Source: Geodermatophilus tzadiensis
GTDB lineage: Bacteria; Actinomycetota; Actinomycetes; Mycobacteriales; Geodermatophilaceae
DNA: 64,000 bases
Assembly (NCBI RefSeq): GCF_003002915.1
Contig: NZ_PVTG01000013.1
Location: forward strand, 1-64,000
Direction of reading: 5' to 3'
Of this stretch, positions 1 to 7,792 are shown piece after piece. Positions within the stretch are counted from its first letter, which is position 1; the number at the start of each line of letters is the position of its first letter. The notes under the pieces are model-generated. The model had not been told where the DNA came from, did not search any database, and saw only the letters and a program-made list of their open reading frames with translations. Made by a program: the position numbers and the translations under genes.

Positions 1-1
1 C

Positions 2-157
2 AACCGCGTGGAGATCACCTTCGGCGAGCTCACCGACCGCATGGAGCTGGCCCGCCACGGCGCACACACCTTCTGGGGACTACTCACCCGCACCGCCGCC
101 GTCATCGCAGCACATACCCTGCTGCGGACATGCCAGACCGAGCTCGAAGCCGGATAG
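2..157 (+). CDS. Transposase, C-terminal fragment
   Basis: Only the last 51 codons lie in the window; the gene enters from the left edge and stops at TAG 155-157. The peptide (ELTDRMELARHGAHTFWGL then LTRTAAVIAAHTLL) resembles the C-terminal tail of DDE-type transposases of IS5/IS982-like elements, where an acidic 'E' region is followed by 'RHGARTxxG' and a helical end. The family call is from memory and is not certain. Its codons are less GC-biased (cta, gca, aca, cat) than the neighbouring core genes, which fits a mobile element. The right inverted repeat should lie within about 158-190. Confidence 0.5.
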   Translation, partial: NRVEITFGELTDRMELARHGAHTFWGLLTRTAAVIAAHTLLRTCQTELEAG

Positions 158-175
158 ATCAACCCACATAAGGCG

Positions 176-201
176 CCTCAGGCGGGGGCCTCAGGCGGGG
201 G
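176..201 (+). repeat. 13-bp tandem duplication
   Basis: Two perfect adjacent copies of CCTCAGGCGGGGG (176-188 and 189-201) lie between the transposase stop and the 3' end of the next gene. The second copy contains the stop codon of that gene on the minus strand. It could be a slippage product or a scar of the neighbouring insertion. Confidence 0.7.
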
Positions 202-430
202 CGATGCGGCGGCAGTCGGGACAGGGGTCGGCCGAGCCCAGCCCGCGCCGCCCCGACCACGACCCCTGGACGACGGCGACCGGCGTCCCGCAGGCGGCCA
301 CCCACGGCGGCGGCCCATCGGCGGCCGGGCGGGGCACCGCGTGCGCCCGGTCGCTCTCCTGGTCCCGCCCCGCCGCGTACCCGGCGGCCGCCTCCGCGCT
401 CGTCACCGCCCCAGTCTGACCGCCGGCCAC
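191..430 (-). CDS. Small conserved-type hypothetical protein with CxxC
   Basis: The 79-residue product has no recognised function. The N-terminal half is Ala/Gly/Pro-rich and probably disordered. The second half reads WVAACGTPVAVVQG and then DPCPDCRR, giving Cys47 plus a C70-x-x-C73 pair that could form part of a zinc site. Short actinobacterial proteins with this 'W.A.CG....V.G...CP.C' layout are common, so it is probably a real gene. It is transcribed divergently from the PP2C phosphatase gene. Its stop lies inside a 13-bp tandem duplication next to the transposase remnant, so the C-terminus may have been altered. Confidence 0.5.
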   Translation of the reverse strand: MAGGQTGAVTSAEAAAGYAAGRDQESDRAHAVPRPAADGPPPWVAACGTPVAVVQGSWSGRRGLGSADPCPDCRRIAPA

Positions 431-513
431 CCGGGGTGGGCGCGGGCGGGCTCCCCGTGGGCGGCGTGCGCCGTCCCGCTCCGGAACCGGCCCGCCGAGG
501 CCATGCTGTCGCC

Positions 514-1386
514 GTGACCGCGCCCGTGACGCCGCTGCCGTGGTTCCCGGCGGCCGAGGCGCCCGGCGGGACGCGGTCCCCGGCCCCCGGCGGCGCCGTC
601 GACCGGCTGGTCCTCGACCCCGCCGCGGTCGCGCTGGCCGGCCCGCGCGGGCAGGTCCAGGACGCCGGCCTCGCCGCGCCCACGCTGCTCGTCGTCGCCG
701 ACGGCGTGGGCGGCGGCAACGGCGGCGCGCAGGCCGCGCGGCTGGCCGTCACCGAGGTGGCCCGCCGGGCCGCCGCCGCGCGGGAGACGGGCGAGGACGG
801 CGCCCCCGACGCCGGCCTGGCCGCCGCGGTCGCGGCCGCCGACGCCGCCATCCGCTCGGCCGCCTCGGCCGATCCCGCGCTGGCGGGCATGGCGACCACC
901 TGCACCGCCGCCGTCCTCACCCGCGACGGGCGCGTCGTCGTCGCCCACGTCGGCGACAGCCGCGCCCACCTGCTGCGCGGCGGCGTGCTCACCCGGCTGA
1001 CCACCGACCACACGCTGGTGCAGACGCTGGTCGCCTCCGGGGAGCTCACCCCCGAGCAGGCCGCGGCCTCCCCGATGCGCTCGGTGCTGCTGCGCGCGCT
1101 GGGCGGCTCGGCCGACCCCGGACCGGCCGACCTCCTCGCCGTCCGGGCCGAGCCGGGCGACCGGCTGCTCCTCTGCTCCGACGGGCTCTCCGGCGTCGTC
1201 CCGGCCGCGACCCTGCAGCGGGTGCTCACCGCCGAGCGGCGCCCCGCGGCCGCCGCCTCCCGGCTGGTCCTGGCCGCGCTGGCGGCCGGCACCCGCGACG
1301 ACGTCACCGTCGTCGTCGGCGACGTCGCCCCGGCCGGCTGGGCGGGCGGCACCGCGGCGGTCGCCGTGGGCGCCGCCGGCGGCTGA
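514..1386 (+). CDS. PP2C-family Ser/Thr protein phosphatase
   Basis: The 290-residue protein carries the metal-dependent PP2C signature in order: DGVGG (63-67), HVGDSRAHLLRGG (145-157), TTDHT (163-167), CSDGLSG (221-227) and RDDVTVVVGD (261-270). The Asp residues that hold the two catalytic metals are all present. No membrane segment or sensor domain is seen, so it is a stand-alone cytoplasmic phosphatase, probably acting on phosphoproteins of a PknB-type kinase. GTG 514 is chosen over GTG 436 because the PP2C fold begins shortly after it and a CATGCT box lies 6 bases upstream. The FHA protein GarA at 7270 is a typical member of the same signalling class, but no direct link is shown. Confidence 0.9.
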   Translation: MTAPVTPLPWFPAAEAPGGTRSPAPGGAVDRLVLDPAAVALAGPRGQVQDAGLAAPTLLVVADGVGGGNGGAQAARLAVTEVARRAAAARETGEDGAPDAGLAAAVAAADAAIRSAASADPALAGMATTCTAAVLTRDGRVVVAHVGDSRAHLLRGGVLTRLTTDHTLVQTLVASGELTPEQAAASPMRSVLLRALGGSADPGPADLLAVRAEPGDRLLLCSDGLSGVVPAATLQRVLTAERRPAAAASRLVLAALAAGTRDDVTVVVGDVAPAGWAGGTAAVAVGAAGG

Positions 1387-1475
1387 GACGGCACGAGCGG
1401 GGGTCTTGCCCGGCGCGTCTCCACGGGGGCAGGGTGTGACGCGAGACACATCCCGTGACGACCCGGGAGGCCGCG

Positions 1476-1568
1476 GTGGGCGACCCAGCAGTCGACAGGA
1501 CCGATCCCGACAGCGAGGGACCCGGCCGCCCGGCCGGGGACGACCGGCCGGGCGGCCGCCGTGGGTAG
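1476..1568 (+). CDS. Possible 30-codon leader or out-of-frame N-terminus of fusA2
   Basis: GTG 1476 is preceded by GGGAGG at 1465-1470 with 5-base spacing, a far better ribosome binding site than exists before the fusA2 GTG at 1561. The frame reads VGDPAVDRTDPDSEG and ends at TAG 1566-1568, overlapping the fusA2 start in the +1 frame. Its hydrophilic composition resembles the variable N-terminal tail of FusA2 proteins. It could be the true N-terminus separated by a frameshift, a sequencing error inside the GC-only hairpin at 1523-1558, or a regulatory leader peptide. Confidence 0.35.
   Translation: MGDPAVDRTDPDSEGPGRPAGDDRPGGRRG
1523..1558. repeat. 15-bp perfect GC-only hairpin before fusA2
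   Basis: Arms 1523-1537 and 1544-1558 (CGGCCGCCCGGCCGG and its complement) enclose a six-base loop GGACGA. The structure ends two bases before the GTG at 1561, so in mRNA it would hide the normal ribosome-binding region. It lies inside the 30-codon leader frame. It may be regulatory or a hotspot for assembly errors. Confidence 0.8.
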
Positions 1569-3630
1569 GGACGTCGTCCCGGCGCCGGCTCCCCGGGAGC
1601 CCGCGCGGGTCCGCAACGTGGCGCTGGTCGGGCACGCCGCCGCCGGCAAGACCACCCTCGCCGAGGCGCTGCTCGTGGCCACCGGGGCGCTGCCGCGCGC
1701 CGGGCGGGTCGAGGACGGCACCACCTGCCTGGACAGCGACGACGTCGAGGTCCGCCAGCAGCGCTCGGTCACCCTGGGCGTGGCCACCGTGGAGCACGAC
1801 GGCACCCGCATCACCCTGCTCGACACCCCGGGCAGCCCGGACTTCGTCGGGGAGCTGCGGGCGGGGCTGCGGGCCGCCGACGCCGCCCTGTTCGTCGTCT
1901 CGGCCGTCGGCGGGGTGGACGCCTCCACCGTGGCGCTGTGGGAGGAGTGCGCGGCCGTCGGCATGCCCCGGGCCGTCGTCGTCACCCAGCTCGACCGGGC
2001 CCGCGCCGACGCCGAGGAGACCGTCCGGCTGTGCCAGACGGCGCTCGGGGCCGGCGTCTACCCGGTGCACCTGGTCGACCGCGGGCCCGACGGCGCCGTG
2101 CAGGGCGTGGTGAACCTGCTGCAGCCCGGCGCGCAGGCCCCCGACGCCGACCGGCTCCGCAGCGAGCTGATCGAGGGGATCATCGGCGAGAGCGAGGACG
2201 AGGCGCTCATGGAGCGCTACCTGGCCGGCGACGAGCTGGTCCAAGGCGACCTGATGAGCGACCTGGAGACCGCGGTCGCGCGCGGCCACTTCCACCCCGT
2301 GCTCTGCGCGGCGCCGCTGCTGGGCATCGGCCTCGACGCGCTGCTGTACCTGGTCGTCAACGGGTTCCCGTGCCCGGTGGAGCACGGCTGCCCGCCGGTC
2401 ACCCGCCCGAACGGGGCGCCGGCGCCGGCGCTGTCGTGCGACCCCGACGGCCCGCTGGTGGCCGAGGTGGTCAAGACGACGACCGACCCCTACCTGGGCC
2501 GGGTGTCCCTGCTGCGGGTGTTCTCCGGGACGCTGAGCCCCGACACCCCGGTGCACGTCTCCGGGCACGGCGGCGCCGACCGCGGCCACCCCGACCACGA
2601 CGCCGACGAGCGGGTCGGCGCCATCTCCTCCCCGCTGGGCGCGGCGCTGCGGCCGGTGGCGGCCTGCCCGGCCGGCGACGTGTGCGCGGTGGCCCGGCTG
2701 ACCTCGGCGGAGACCGGCGACACGCTGTCCTCCCCGGGCGACCCGCGGCTGGTCCCGCCGTGGGAGCTGCCGGTGCCCCAGCACCCGGTCGCCGTCGAGG
2801 CCGCCTCGCGCGGTGACGAGGACCGGCTCGGCCCCGCGCTGACCCGGCTCGCCGCCGAGGACCCGACCCTGCGCGTGGAGCGCTCCCGCGACACCGGCCA
2901 GCTGCTGCTGTGGTGCGTGGGGGAGGCCCACGGTGAGGTGCTGCTCGAGCGGCTGCGCACCCGGCACGGCGTCGCGGTGACCACCGTGCCGGTGCGGGTG
3001 CCCATGGTGGAGACCCTCGCCGGCCCCGCGCGGGCCACCGGCCGGCTGGTCAAGCAGTCCGGCGGGCACGGGCAGTACGCCGTCGTCGTGGTGGAGGCCG
3101 AGCCCGGGGAGCCGGGGTCGGGCATCACCTTCGAGCAGCGCGTCATCGGCGGCGCGGTCCCGTCGCAGTACCACGGCAGCGTGGAGAAGGGGATCCGCGC
3201 GCAGGCGGCCAAGGGCGTCCACGACGACCGGCCGCTGGTCGACGTCCGGTTCGTCCTCGTCGACGGCAAGGCCCACTCGGTGGACTCCTCCGACGCGGCC
3301 TTCCAGTCGGCCGGGGCGCTGGCCGTGCGGGAGCTGGCCGCCGCCGCCGGCACGCAGGTCCTCGAGCCGTGGTGCGAGGTGGCGGTGACGGTGCCCGCCG
3401 AGCACGTCGGCGCGGTGATGAGCGACCTGTCCGCCCGCCGCGCGCGGGTGACCGGCAGCGACGCCGACCCCGACCGGGACCGCACCACCGTGCGCGCCGA
3501 GGTGCCCGAGCTGGAGCTGCTCGGCTACGCCGGGGCGCTGCGCTCGGTCAGCCACGGCACCGGGTCGTTCACCCGCCGCCCGCTGGGTCACGAGCCCGCG
3601 CCGGCGTCGCTCGTCGCGGTGCCCGTCTAG
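1561..3630 (+). CDS. fusA2: EF-G paralogue, FusA2 type (EF-G2)
   Basis: The 689-residue translational GTPase has P-loop GHAAAGKT (24-31), switch I QQRSVTLG, DTPG (88-91) and TQLD (142-145) in place of NKxD, followed by domains II-V of an elongation factor G. The His of the canonical DTPGH, which orients catalytic water, is Ser here (DTPGSPDF). The family also has a shortened set of EF-G features. Mycobacterial FusA2 proteins of this class bind GTP but are reported to lack normal ribosome-stimulated GTPase activity, so a role other than standard translocation is likely. GTG 1561 lacks a Shine-Dalgarno sequence and follows a strong hairpin, so the annotated start is doubtful (see the leader at 1476). 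Confidence 0.85.
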   Translation: MGRDVVPAPAPREPARVRNVALVGHAAAGKTTLAEALLVATGALPRAGRVEDGTTCLDSDDVEVRQQRSVTLGVATVEHDGTRITLLDTPGSPDFVGELRAGLRAADAALFVVSAVGGVDASTVALWEECAAVGMPRAVVVTQLDRARADAEETVRLCQTALGAGVYPVHLVDRGPDGAVQGVVNLLQPGAQAPDADRLRSELIEGIIGESEDEALMERYLAGDELVQGDLMSDLETAVARGHFHPVLCAAPLLGIGLDALLYLVVNGFPCPVEHGCPPVTRPNGAPAPALSCDPDGPLVAEVVKTTTDPYLGRVSLLRVFSGTLSPDTPVHVSGHGGADRGHPDHDADERVGAISSPLGAALRPVAACPAGDVCAVARLTSAETGDTLSSPGDPRLVPPWELPVPQHPVAVEAASRGDEDRLGPALTRLAAEDPTLRVERSRDTGQLLLWCVGEAHGEVLLERLRTRHGVAVTTVPVRVPMVETLAGPARATGRLVKQSGGHGQYAVVVVEAEPGEPGSGITFEQRVIGGAVPSQYHGSVEKGIRAQAAKGVHDDRPLVDVRFVLVDGKAHSVDSSDAAFQSAGALAVRELAAAAGTQVLEPWCEVAVTVPAEHVGAVMSDLSARRARVTGSDADPDRDRTTVRAEVPELELLGYAGALRSVSHGTGSFTRRPLGHEPAPASLVAVPV

Positions 3631-3658
3631 CGTCGGCCCCGCTGCGGAGCCCCGGAGG

Positions 3659-3722
3659 GGCCCCGTCCGGAGGCTCGCCGCGAGCTCGCGAGTGGTGAGG
3701 GGGACGGGGTCCTTCTACTAGC
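3659..3722 (-). repeat. Covarying palindromic element, copy A
   Basis: Stem arms GGCCCCGTCC (3659-3668) and GGACGGGGTCC (3702-3712) enclose a GC-rich interior that includes CTCGCCGCGAGCTCGCGAG. It is homologous to the copies at 18845, 31518 and 52849, with both arms changed together. It lies between the fusA2 stop and pgsA2, six bases from a TAGCCT -10 box (3719-3724). It may act as a fusA2 terminator, as a pgsA2 promoter operator, or both. Confidence 0.75.
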
Positions 3723-3755
3723 CTCGGGCACGGTGTGCAGCGGGGTGGAGGAGCA

Positions 3756-4418
3756 GTGACGTCGTCGCAGGGGCCGTCGGCCGCCGTGCCGGTGTCCGGC
3801 GTCGACCGCAACACGCTGCCCCGCCGCGTCTGGACGGTGCCCAACGCCCTGTCGGTGCTGCGGCTGCTCGGCGTCCCGCTGTTCCTCTGGCTGCTGCTGG
3901 GCCCGGAGGCCGACGGGTGGGCGGTCGTCGTCCTCATGGTCGCCGGCGTCACCGACTACGCCGACGGCAAGCTCGCCCGGGTGCTGGGGCAGTCCAGCCG
4001 GCTGGGCGCGCTGCTCGACCCCGCCGCCGACCGCCTCTACATCGTCTCGACCCTGATCGCCTTCGTGCTCCGCGACGTCGTGCCGCTGTGGTTCGTGGCG
4101 CTGCTGGTGGGCCGCGAGCTCGTGCTCGGCGTCATGCTGCTGGTGCTGCGCCGCCACGGCTACCCGCCGCTGCAGGTCCACTACCTGGGCAAGGCGGCCA
4201 CCTTCATCCTGCTCTACGCCTTCCCGCTGCTGCTGCTCGCCGACGGGGACGGGGCGCTGGTCGCCGTCGTCACCCCGGTGGCCTGGGCGCTGACCATCTG
4301 GGGTGGCGCGCTCTACCTGCTCGCCGGCGTGCTCTACGTCGTCCAGGTGCTCGCCCTGGTGCGCGCCGAGCGGGCCGTCCCGGTCCGGGCGGGCACCGCG
4401 CCCCGTCCCGCGCCGTGA
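3756..4418 (+). CDS. pgsA2: CDP-alcohol phosphatidyltransferase
   Basis: The 220-residue integral membrane enzyme transfers a phosphatidyl group from CDP-diacylglycerol to an alcohol. The signature DYADGKLARVLGQ...G...D..AD is intact: Asp67, Asp70, Gly71, Ala74, Arg75, Gly84, Asp88 and Asp92 are the family's metal and substrate ligands. About six hydrophobic segments follow. Position and neighbours match Rv1822 (pgsA2) of M. tuberculosis; the acceptor (glycerol-3-phosphate, inositol-phosphate or another) cannot be read from sequence. GTG 3756 has GGAGG at 3747-3751; an in-frame GTG at 3735 is an alternative. A TAGCCT box (3719-3724) next to repeat A is the likely promoter. The stop overlaps the next start (GTGA), so translation is coupled. 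Confidence 0.88.
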   Translation: MTSSQGPSAAVPVSGVDRNTLPRRVWTVPNALSVLRLLGVPLFLWLLLGPEADGWAVVVLMVAGVTDYADGKLARVLGQSSRLGALLDPAADRLYIVSTLIAFVLRDVVPLWFVALLVGRELVLGVMLLVLRRHGYPPLQVHYLGKAATFILLYAFPLLLLADGDGALVAVVTPVAWALTIWGGALYLLAGVLYVVQVLALVRAERAVPVRAGTAPRPAP

Positions 4419-5299
4419 CCGCCCCCCGCGGCGGCGGGGGCGTGCGGTCGATGGGCGCCTCGCTGCTCGACCAGGTGCTCGCCGAGACCCTCGACCCGGC
4501 CTACGCCCGGGCCGCCCGGGTCCGCGCCGCCCGCGGGGACGACGTCGGACCCCCCTGGCGGCGCCGGCTGGGCCCCGCGGCGGTCGCGCTCACCATGGTC
4601 GCCGCCGGCGTGCTGGCCGCGGTGACCTGGCACCAGGCCGCCTCGGGCGCCGAGGGCCGCCAGGAGGTGCGCGCCGCGCTGGTCACCGAGATCGAGGCCC
4701 AGTCGGCGACCACCGACGGCCTCGCGGCCGAGCTCGAGGCGCTGCGCCGGCGGGCCACCGGCGCGCGCGAGGACGCGCTGGCCGCCACCGCCCAGGGCCA
4801 GCGCGCCATCGACGACCTCGACGCCGCCGAGCGGGCCGCCGGCCTGGTGCCGGCGACCGGGCCGGGGCTGCTGGTCACCCTGGCCAATGCGGAGCCCGAC
4901 GCCGACTCCGACCCGGTCGGCGGCGCGGGCAGCGAGGACAGCCGCGGCCGGGTCCAGGACGGTGACCTGCAGCTGGTGGTCAACGCGCTGTGGGCCTCCG
5001 GCGCCGAGGCGGTGTCGATCAACGGCCAGCGGCTGGGCCCGACGACGGCCATCCGCTTCGCCGGGGAGGCGGTCCTCGTGGACTTCCGCCCGGTCACCAA
5101 CCCCTACGAGGTCAGTGCCATCGGCGACCCGGACGAGCTCCGGTCGCGGTTCCTGGCCAGCCCCGAGGTCGGCGCGCTCGCCGTCGTCTCGGACCTGTAC
5201 GGCCTGCGCTTCGAGTTCGCCGAGGAGGACGAGCTGTCCGTGCCCGCCGGGGGAGTCCCCGAGCTGCGATCCGCCGCCCCGGCCGGAACGGGGGGCTGA
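4415..5299 (+). CDS. DUF881 family protein (first copy)
   Basis: The 294-residue protein has one transmembrane helix (GPAAVALTMVAAGVLAAVTW, about residues 52-71), a coiled-coil-like stretch (EIEAQSATTDGLAAELEALRR) and then the globular DUF881 domain ending in FRPVTNPYEVSAIGDPDELR. Proteins of this family are membrane-anchored with the domain outside the cytoplasm, and their exact role is unknown. In many Gram-positives they sit next to sbp and near division genes. The GTG overlaps the pgsA2 stop. An internal ATG at 4451 is an alternative start. It corresponds to Rv1823 in the conserved cluster. Confidence 0.85.
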   Translation: MTAPRGGGGVRSMGASLLDQVLAETLDPAYARAARVRAARGDDVGPPWRRRLGPAAVALTMVAAGVLAAVTWHQAASGAEGRQEVRAALVTEIEAQSATTDGLAAELEALRRRATGAREDALAATAQGQRAIDDLDAAERAAGLVPATGPGLLVTLANAEPDADSDPVGGAGSEDSRGRVQDGDLQLVVNALWASGAEAVSINGQRLGPTTAIRFAGEAVLVDFRPVTNPYEVSAIGDPDELRSRFLASPEVGALAVVSDLYGLRFEFAEEDELSVPAGGVPELRSAAPAGTGG

Positions 5300-5302
5300 G
5301 GC

Positions 5303-5635
5303 GTGCTGCCCGTGATCGGCCTGGCCGTCGGCATCGTCCTGGGCCTGGTGTTCGACCCGACCGTGCCGGTGGGGCTGCAGCCCTACCTGCCCATCGCGGT
5401 GGTGGCCGCGCTCGACGCGGTCTTCGGCGGGGTCCGGGCGCGGCTGGACGGCATCTTCGACGCGAAGGTGTTCGTCGTGTCCTTCGTGTCCAACGTCGTC
5501 GTCGCCGGGCTGATCGTCTTCCTGGGCGACCAGCTGGGGGTCGGCGCCCAGCTGTCGACGGCGGTCGTCGTCGTGCTGGGCATCCGCATCTTCGGCAACG
5601 CCGCGGCCATCCGCCGGCACGTGTTCCGGGCATGA
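5303..5635 (+). CDS. sbp: Small basic membrane protein (Sbp, DUF1290)
   Basis: The 110-residue protein has four hydrophobic segments: MLPVIGLAVGIVLGLVF, YLPIAVVAALDAVFGGVRA, KVFVVSFVSNVVVAGLIVFLG and a C-terminal stretch ending VLGIRIFGNAAAIRRHVF. The motif LDAVFGGVRARLDGIFDAKVF is the hallmark of the DUF1290 small basic protein family, first seen upstream of ftsZ in Bacillus. Function is unknown; co-occurrence with DUF881 proteins suggests a shared membrane complex. It starts 3 bases after the first DUF881 gene and its stop overlaps the next ATG (ATGA), so all three are probably translated together. It corresponds to Rv1824. Confidence 0.9.
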   Translation: MLPVIGLAVGIVLGLVFDPTVPVGLQPYLPIAVVAALDAVFGGVRARLDGIFDAKVFVVSFVSNVVVAGLIVFLGDQLGVGAQLSTAVVVVLGIRIFGNAAAIRRHVFRA

Positions 5636-6561
5636 GCGACACCCCGCGTCCCGACGACGCCGACCGGCCCGCACCTCCGGTCCAGGAGTCCGCTCCGCCG
5701 GTGGAGGCACCCCCCGGGGAGCCGGCCATCGTGGAGCCGGCCGCCGAGGAGCCGGCCATCGTGGAGCCGGCCGCCGAGGAGCCGGCCACCGAGGAGCCGG
5801 CCACCGTGGAGCCGGCCGCCGAGGAGCCGGCGACCGAGGAGCCGGCCGCCCCGCCGGTGCCCGGCCCGGCCCGGCGCCGGCAGCGGCGGGTCGCCGCCGC
5901 GCTGATCGCCGTGCTCACCCTGCTGCTGGGCTTCGCCATCGCCGTGCAGGTGCGCAACACCGACACCGGGGAGGCGCTGGCCGCCGCCCGCGAGGAGGAC
6001 CTCGTCGGCATCCTCGACTCCCTCGACGCCCGCGAGGCGCAGCTGCGCGAGCAGATCGCCGACCAGCGCGCCGCGCTGCGCGAGCTGTCCGACACCGACA
6101 GCCGCACGGCCGCCGCCCTGGAGAACGCCGCTGAGCGCGCCGACGCGCTGGCCGTCCTGAACGGGACCGTCGCCGCCGAGGGCCCGGGGCTGGTGATGAC
6201 CATCCGCGACCCGCAGGGCCGGGTGCGCGTCGCCGACCTGCTCGACGCCGTCCAGGAGCTGCGCGGCGCGGGCGCGGAGACGATGCAGATCGACGGCGTC
6301 CGGGTCGGCGTGTCGACCGCCGTCACCGGGGAGCCGGGCGCCCTGCGGGTCGACGGCCGGCCGGTGACCGCACCCTACGAGGTCGTCGTCATCGGCTCGC
6401 CCCAGGACCTGCAGACGGCGATGAGCATCCCCGGCGGCGTCGTCGACCGGGTCGGCCGGCAGGGCGGCAGCGTCGACGTCGAGCAGCGCGACCGCGTCCT
6501 GGTCGACGCGTTGCGGCCGCTCGACGAGCCTCAATACGCTCAACCGCAGCCGGGCGACTGA
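5632..6561 (+). CDS. DUF881 family protein (second copy)
   Basis: The 309-residue protein begins with a cytoplasmic, acidic Pro/Ala/Glu tail (residues 20-72) made of degenerate EPA-V/T-E repeats, then a basic RRRQRR stop-transfer, one transmembrane helix (87-105), a predicted coiled coil ([21 protein letters not shown]) and the DUF881 domain ([13 protein letters not shown]...[13 protein letters not shown]). It corresponds to Rv1825. The ATG at 5632 overlaps the sbp stop. The two DUF881 proteins bracketing Sbp probably form hetero-oligomers, but that is inference. The repeat tail is the fast-evolving part and may bind a cytoplasmic partner. Confidence 0.85.
   Translation: MSDTPRPDDADRPAPPVQESAPPVEAPPGEPAIVEPAAEEPAIVEPAAEEPATEEPATVEPAAEEPATEEPAAPPVPGPARRRQRRVAAALIAVLTLLLGFAIAVQVRNTDTGEALAAAREEDLVGILDSLDAREAQLREQIADQRAALRELSDTDSRTAAALENAAERADALAVLNGTVAAEGPGLVMTIRDPQGRVRVADLLDAVQELRGAGAETMQIDGVRVGVSTAVTGEPGALRVDGRPVTAPYEVVVIGSPQDLQTAMSIPGGVVDRVGRQGGSVDVEQRDRVLVDALRPLDEPQYAQPQPGD
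5719..5850 (+). repeat. In-frame GAGCCGGCC tandem repeats in the DUF881 gene
   Basis: Units of 12, 15 and 30 bases beginning GAGCCGGCC repeat about nine times and encode [10 protein letters not shown] / EPATEEPA. Two 30-base units at the start are identical. The lengths keep frame, so copy-number changes would alter only the tail length. Confidence 0.85.
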
Positions 6562-6602
6562 CCCGCACCCACACCACCACGACCTCCCGGAGACGACGCC
6601 GC

Positions 6603-7007
6603 ATGACCACGCCCGACGACCGCCGCTACACCGACCAGCACGAGTGGGCGCTCGTGCAGGGGGGCGGGGACAGCGGCACCGTGGTCCGCGTCGGCATCAC
6701 CGACCACGCGCAGGACGCCCTGGGCGACATCGTCTTCGTGCAGCTGCCCGAGGTCGGCGCCGAGGTGACCCCCGGCAACCCGATCGGCGAGGTGGAGTCG
6801 ACCAAGTCGGTCTCCGACGTCTACTCGCCGGTGGCCGGCGTCGTCTCGGCGGTCAACGAGACCCTCACCGACACGCCCGAGACGGTCAACGCCGACCCCT
6901 ACGGGCAGGGCTGGCTGGTCGAGATCACCGTGTCCGGGAACGGCGCCGACCCCACCGCCGACCTGCTCGACGCGGCCGCCTACCAGGCGCTGGTCGACGC
7001 CTCCTGA
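6603..7007 (+). CDS. gcvH: Glycine cleavage system H protein
   Basis: The 134-residue lipoyl carrier shuttles the aminomethyl group between GcvP, GcvT and Lpd. The lipoylation loop [15 protein letters not shown] places the modified residue at Lys68, with the expected ESxKS/A context. It starts [11 protein letters not shown], typical of the family, at full length. ATG 6603 follows GGAG at 6589. It is 41 bases after the second DUF881 gene and is probably in that operon; gcvP lies 3 kb downstream in the same direction, while gcvT is not in the window. It corresponds to Rv1826. Confidence 0.95.
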   Translation: MTTPDDRRYTDQHEWALVQGGGDSGTVVRVGITDHAQDALGDIVFVQLPEVGAEVTPGNPIGEVESTKSVSDVYSPVAGVVSAVNETLTDTPETVNADPYGQGWLVEITVSGNGADPTADLLDAAAYQALVDAS

Positions 7008-7015
7008 CCACCCCC

Positions 7016-7033
7016 GGGTCCCCGGAGGGACCC
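7016..7033. terminator. Short hairpin after gcvH
   Basis: GGGTCC (7016-7021) and GGACCC (7028-7033) form a six-base stem with loop CCGGAG just after the gcvH stop. There is no T tract, so termination strength is uncertain. A TATGCT box at 7045-7050 right after it could start garA transcription. Confidence 0.4.
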
Positions 7034-7269
7034 CCCGCGATCACTATGCTGCCCTCGGGAACGGGCCCCGCCCCGACCCGCTGGGACTGCTGTGACGTCG
7101 CCCCGACGACCGGTTGACCCTCGGGTCGACCGCTGGTTCCATGACCAACGGCCCGCCGTGCCCCGTGCGGCGGCCGACCCACGAACGGACCGTCCGGTCC
7201 GTCGTCCGCCGGCCGCCCGCGGCAACCCCCTCGCCCGCGGCGGTGCCCCCTGCACCGGAGGAGACAGAC

Positions 7270-7788
7270 GTGCACTGCACTCGCTGTGGCCACGACAACC
7301 CCGAGGGCAGTCGCTTCTGCGCGCAGTGCGGCGCCGCCCTCTCCCAGGAGCGCGTGGGCGAGTCGACCAGCGTGATCCCCAAGGTCGGCGGCGAGGACTC
7401 CGGTGAGGTCCCCGAGGTCTCCGAGCCCGCTCCCGACGCGCACGCCGGCGCCGTGGAGTCGCTGCCGGCCGGGTCGGCCCTGCTGGTGGTCAAGCGCGGC
7501 CCCAACGCCGGCAGCCGCTTCCTGCTCGACCAGGACGTGACCACGGCCGGCCGCCACCCGGACAGCGACATCTTCCTCGACGACGTGACCGTCAGCCGCC
7601 GCCACGTGGAGTTCCACCGCGAGGGCAGCGGCTTCTCCGTCCACGACGTCGGCAGCCTCAACGGCACGTACGTCAACCGCGAGCCGGTCGACGTCGCGAC
7701 GCTGGCCGGTGGCGACGAGGTGCAGATCGGCAAGTTCCGCCTCGTCTACCTGACCGGCCCCCGCACCGGCGAGCCCGCCGCCCGCTGA
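7270..7788 (+). CDS. garA: FHA-domain phospho-switch protein GarA/OdhI with zinc ribbon
   Basis: The 172-residue protein starts with a zinc ribbon (C3-x2-C6 ... C17-x2-C20, HCTRCGHDNPEGSRFCAQCG), then a short linker with EST33SV, matching the ETTSV segment phosphorylated by PknB/PknG in GarA. A C-terminal FHA domain follows (GRHPDSD at 94-100, SRRHVEF at 109-115, GSLNGTYVN at 128-136). In mycobacteria and corynebacteria unphosphorylated GarA/OdhI inhibits 2-oxoglutarate dehydrogenase and other 2-oxoglutarate enzymes. GTG 7270 is chosen because GGAGGAG (7257-7263) lies six bases upstream; longer ORF versions would add a low-complexity arginine-rich tail. The N-terminal zinc ribbon is absent from mycobacterial GarA. 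Confidence 0.9.
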   Translation: MHCTRCGHDNPEGSRFCAQCGAALSQERVGESTSVIPKVGGEDSGEVPEVSEPAPDAHAGAVESLPAGSALLVVKRGPNAGSRFLLDQDVTTAGRHPDSDIFLDDVTVSRRHVEFHREGSGFSVHDVGSLNGTYVNREPVDVATLAGGDEVQIGKFRLVYLTGPRTGEPAAR

Positions 7789-7792
7789 GCCG

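Noticed and set aside
403-3591. 1062-codon minus-strand ORF and similar long antisense ORFs (15295-16404, 18297-22094, 52097-54058 N-terminal extensions)
   Set aside because: They run antisense or upstream of well-supported genes and have the Arg/Pro/Gly-rich composition of shadow frames in high-GC DNA.
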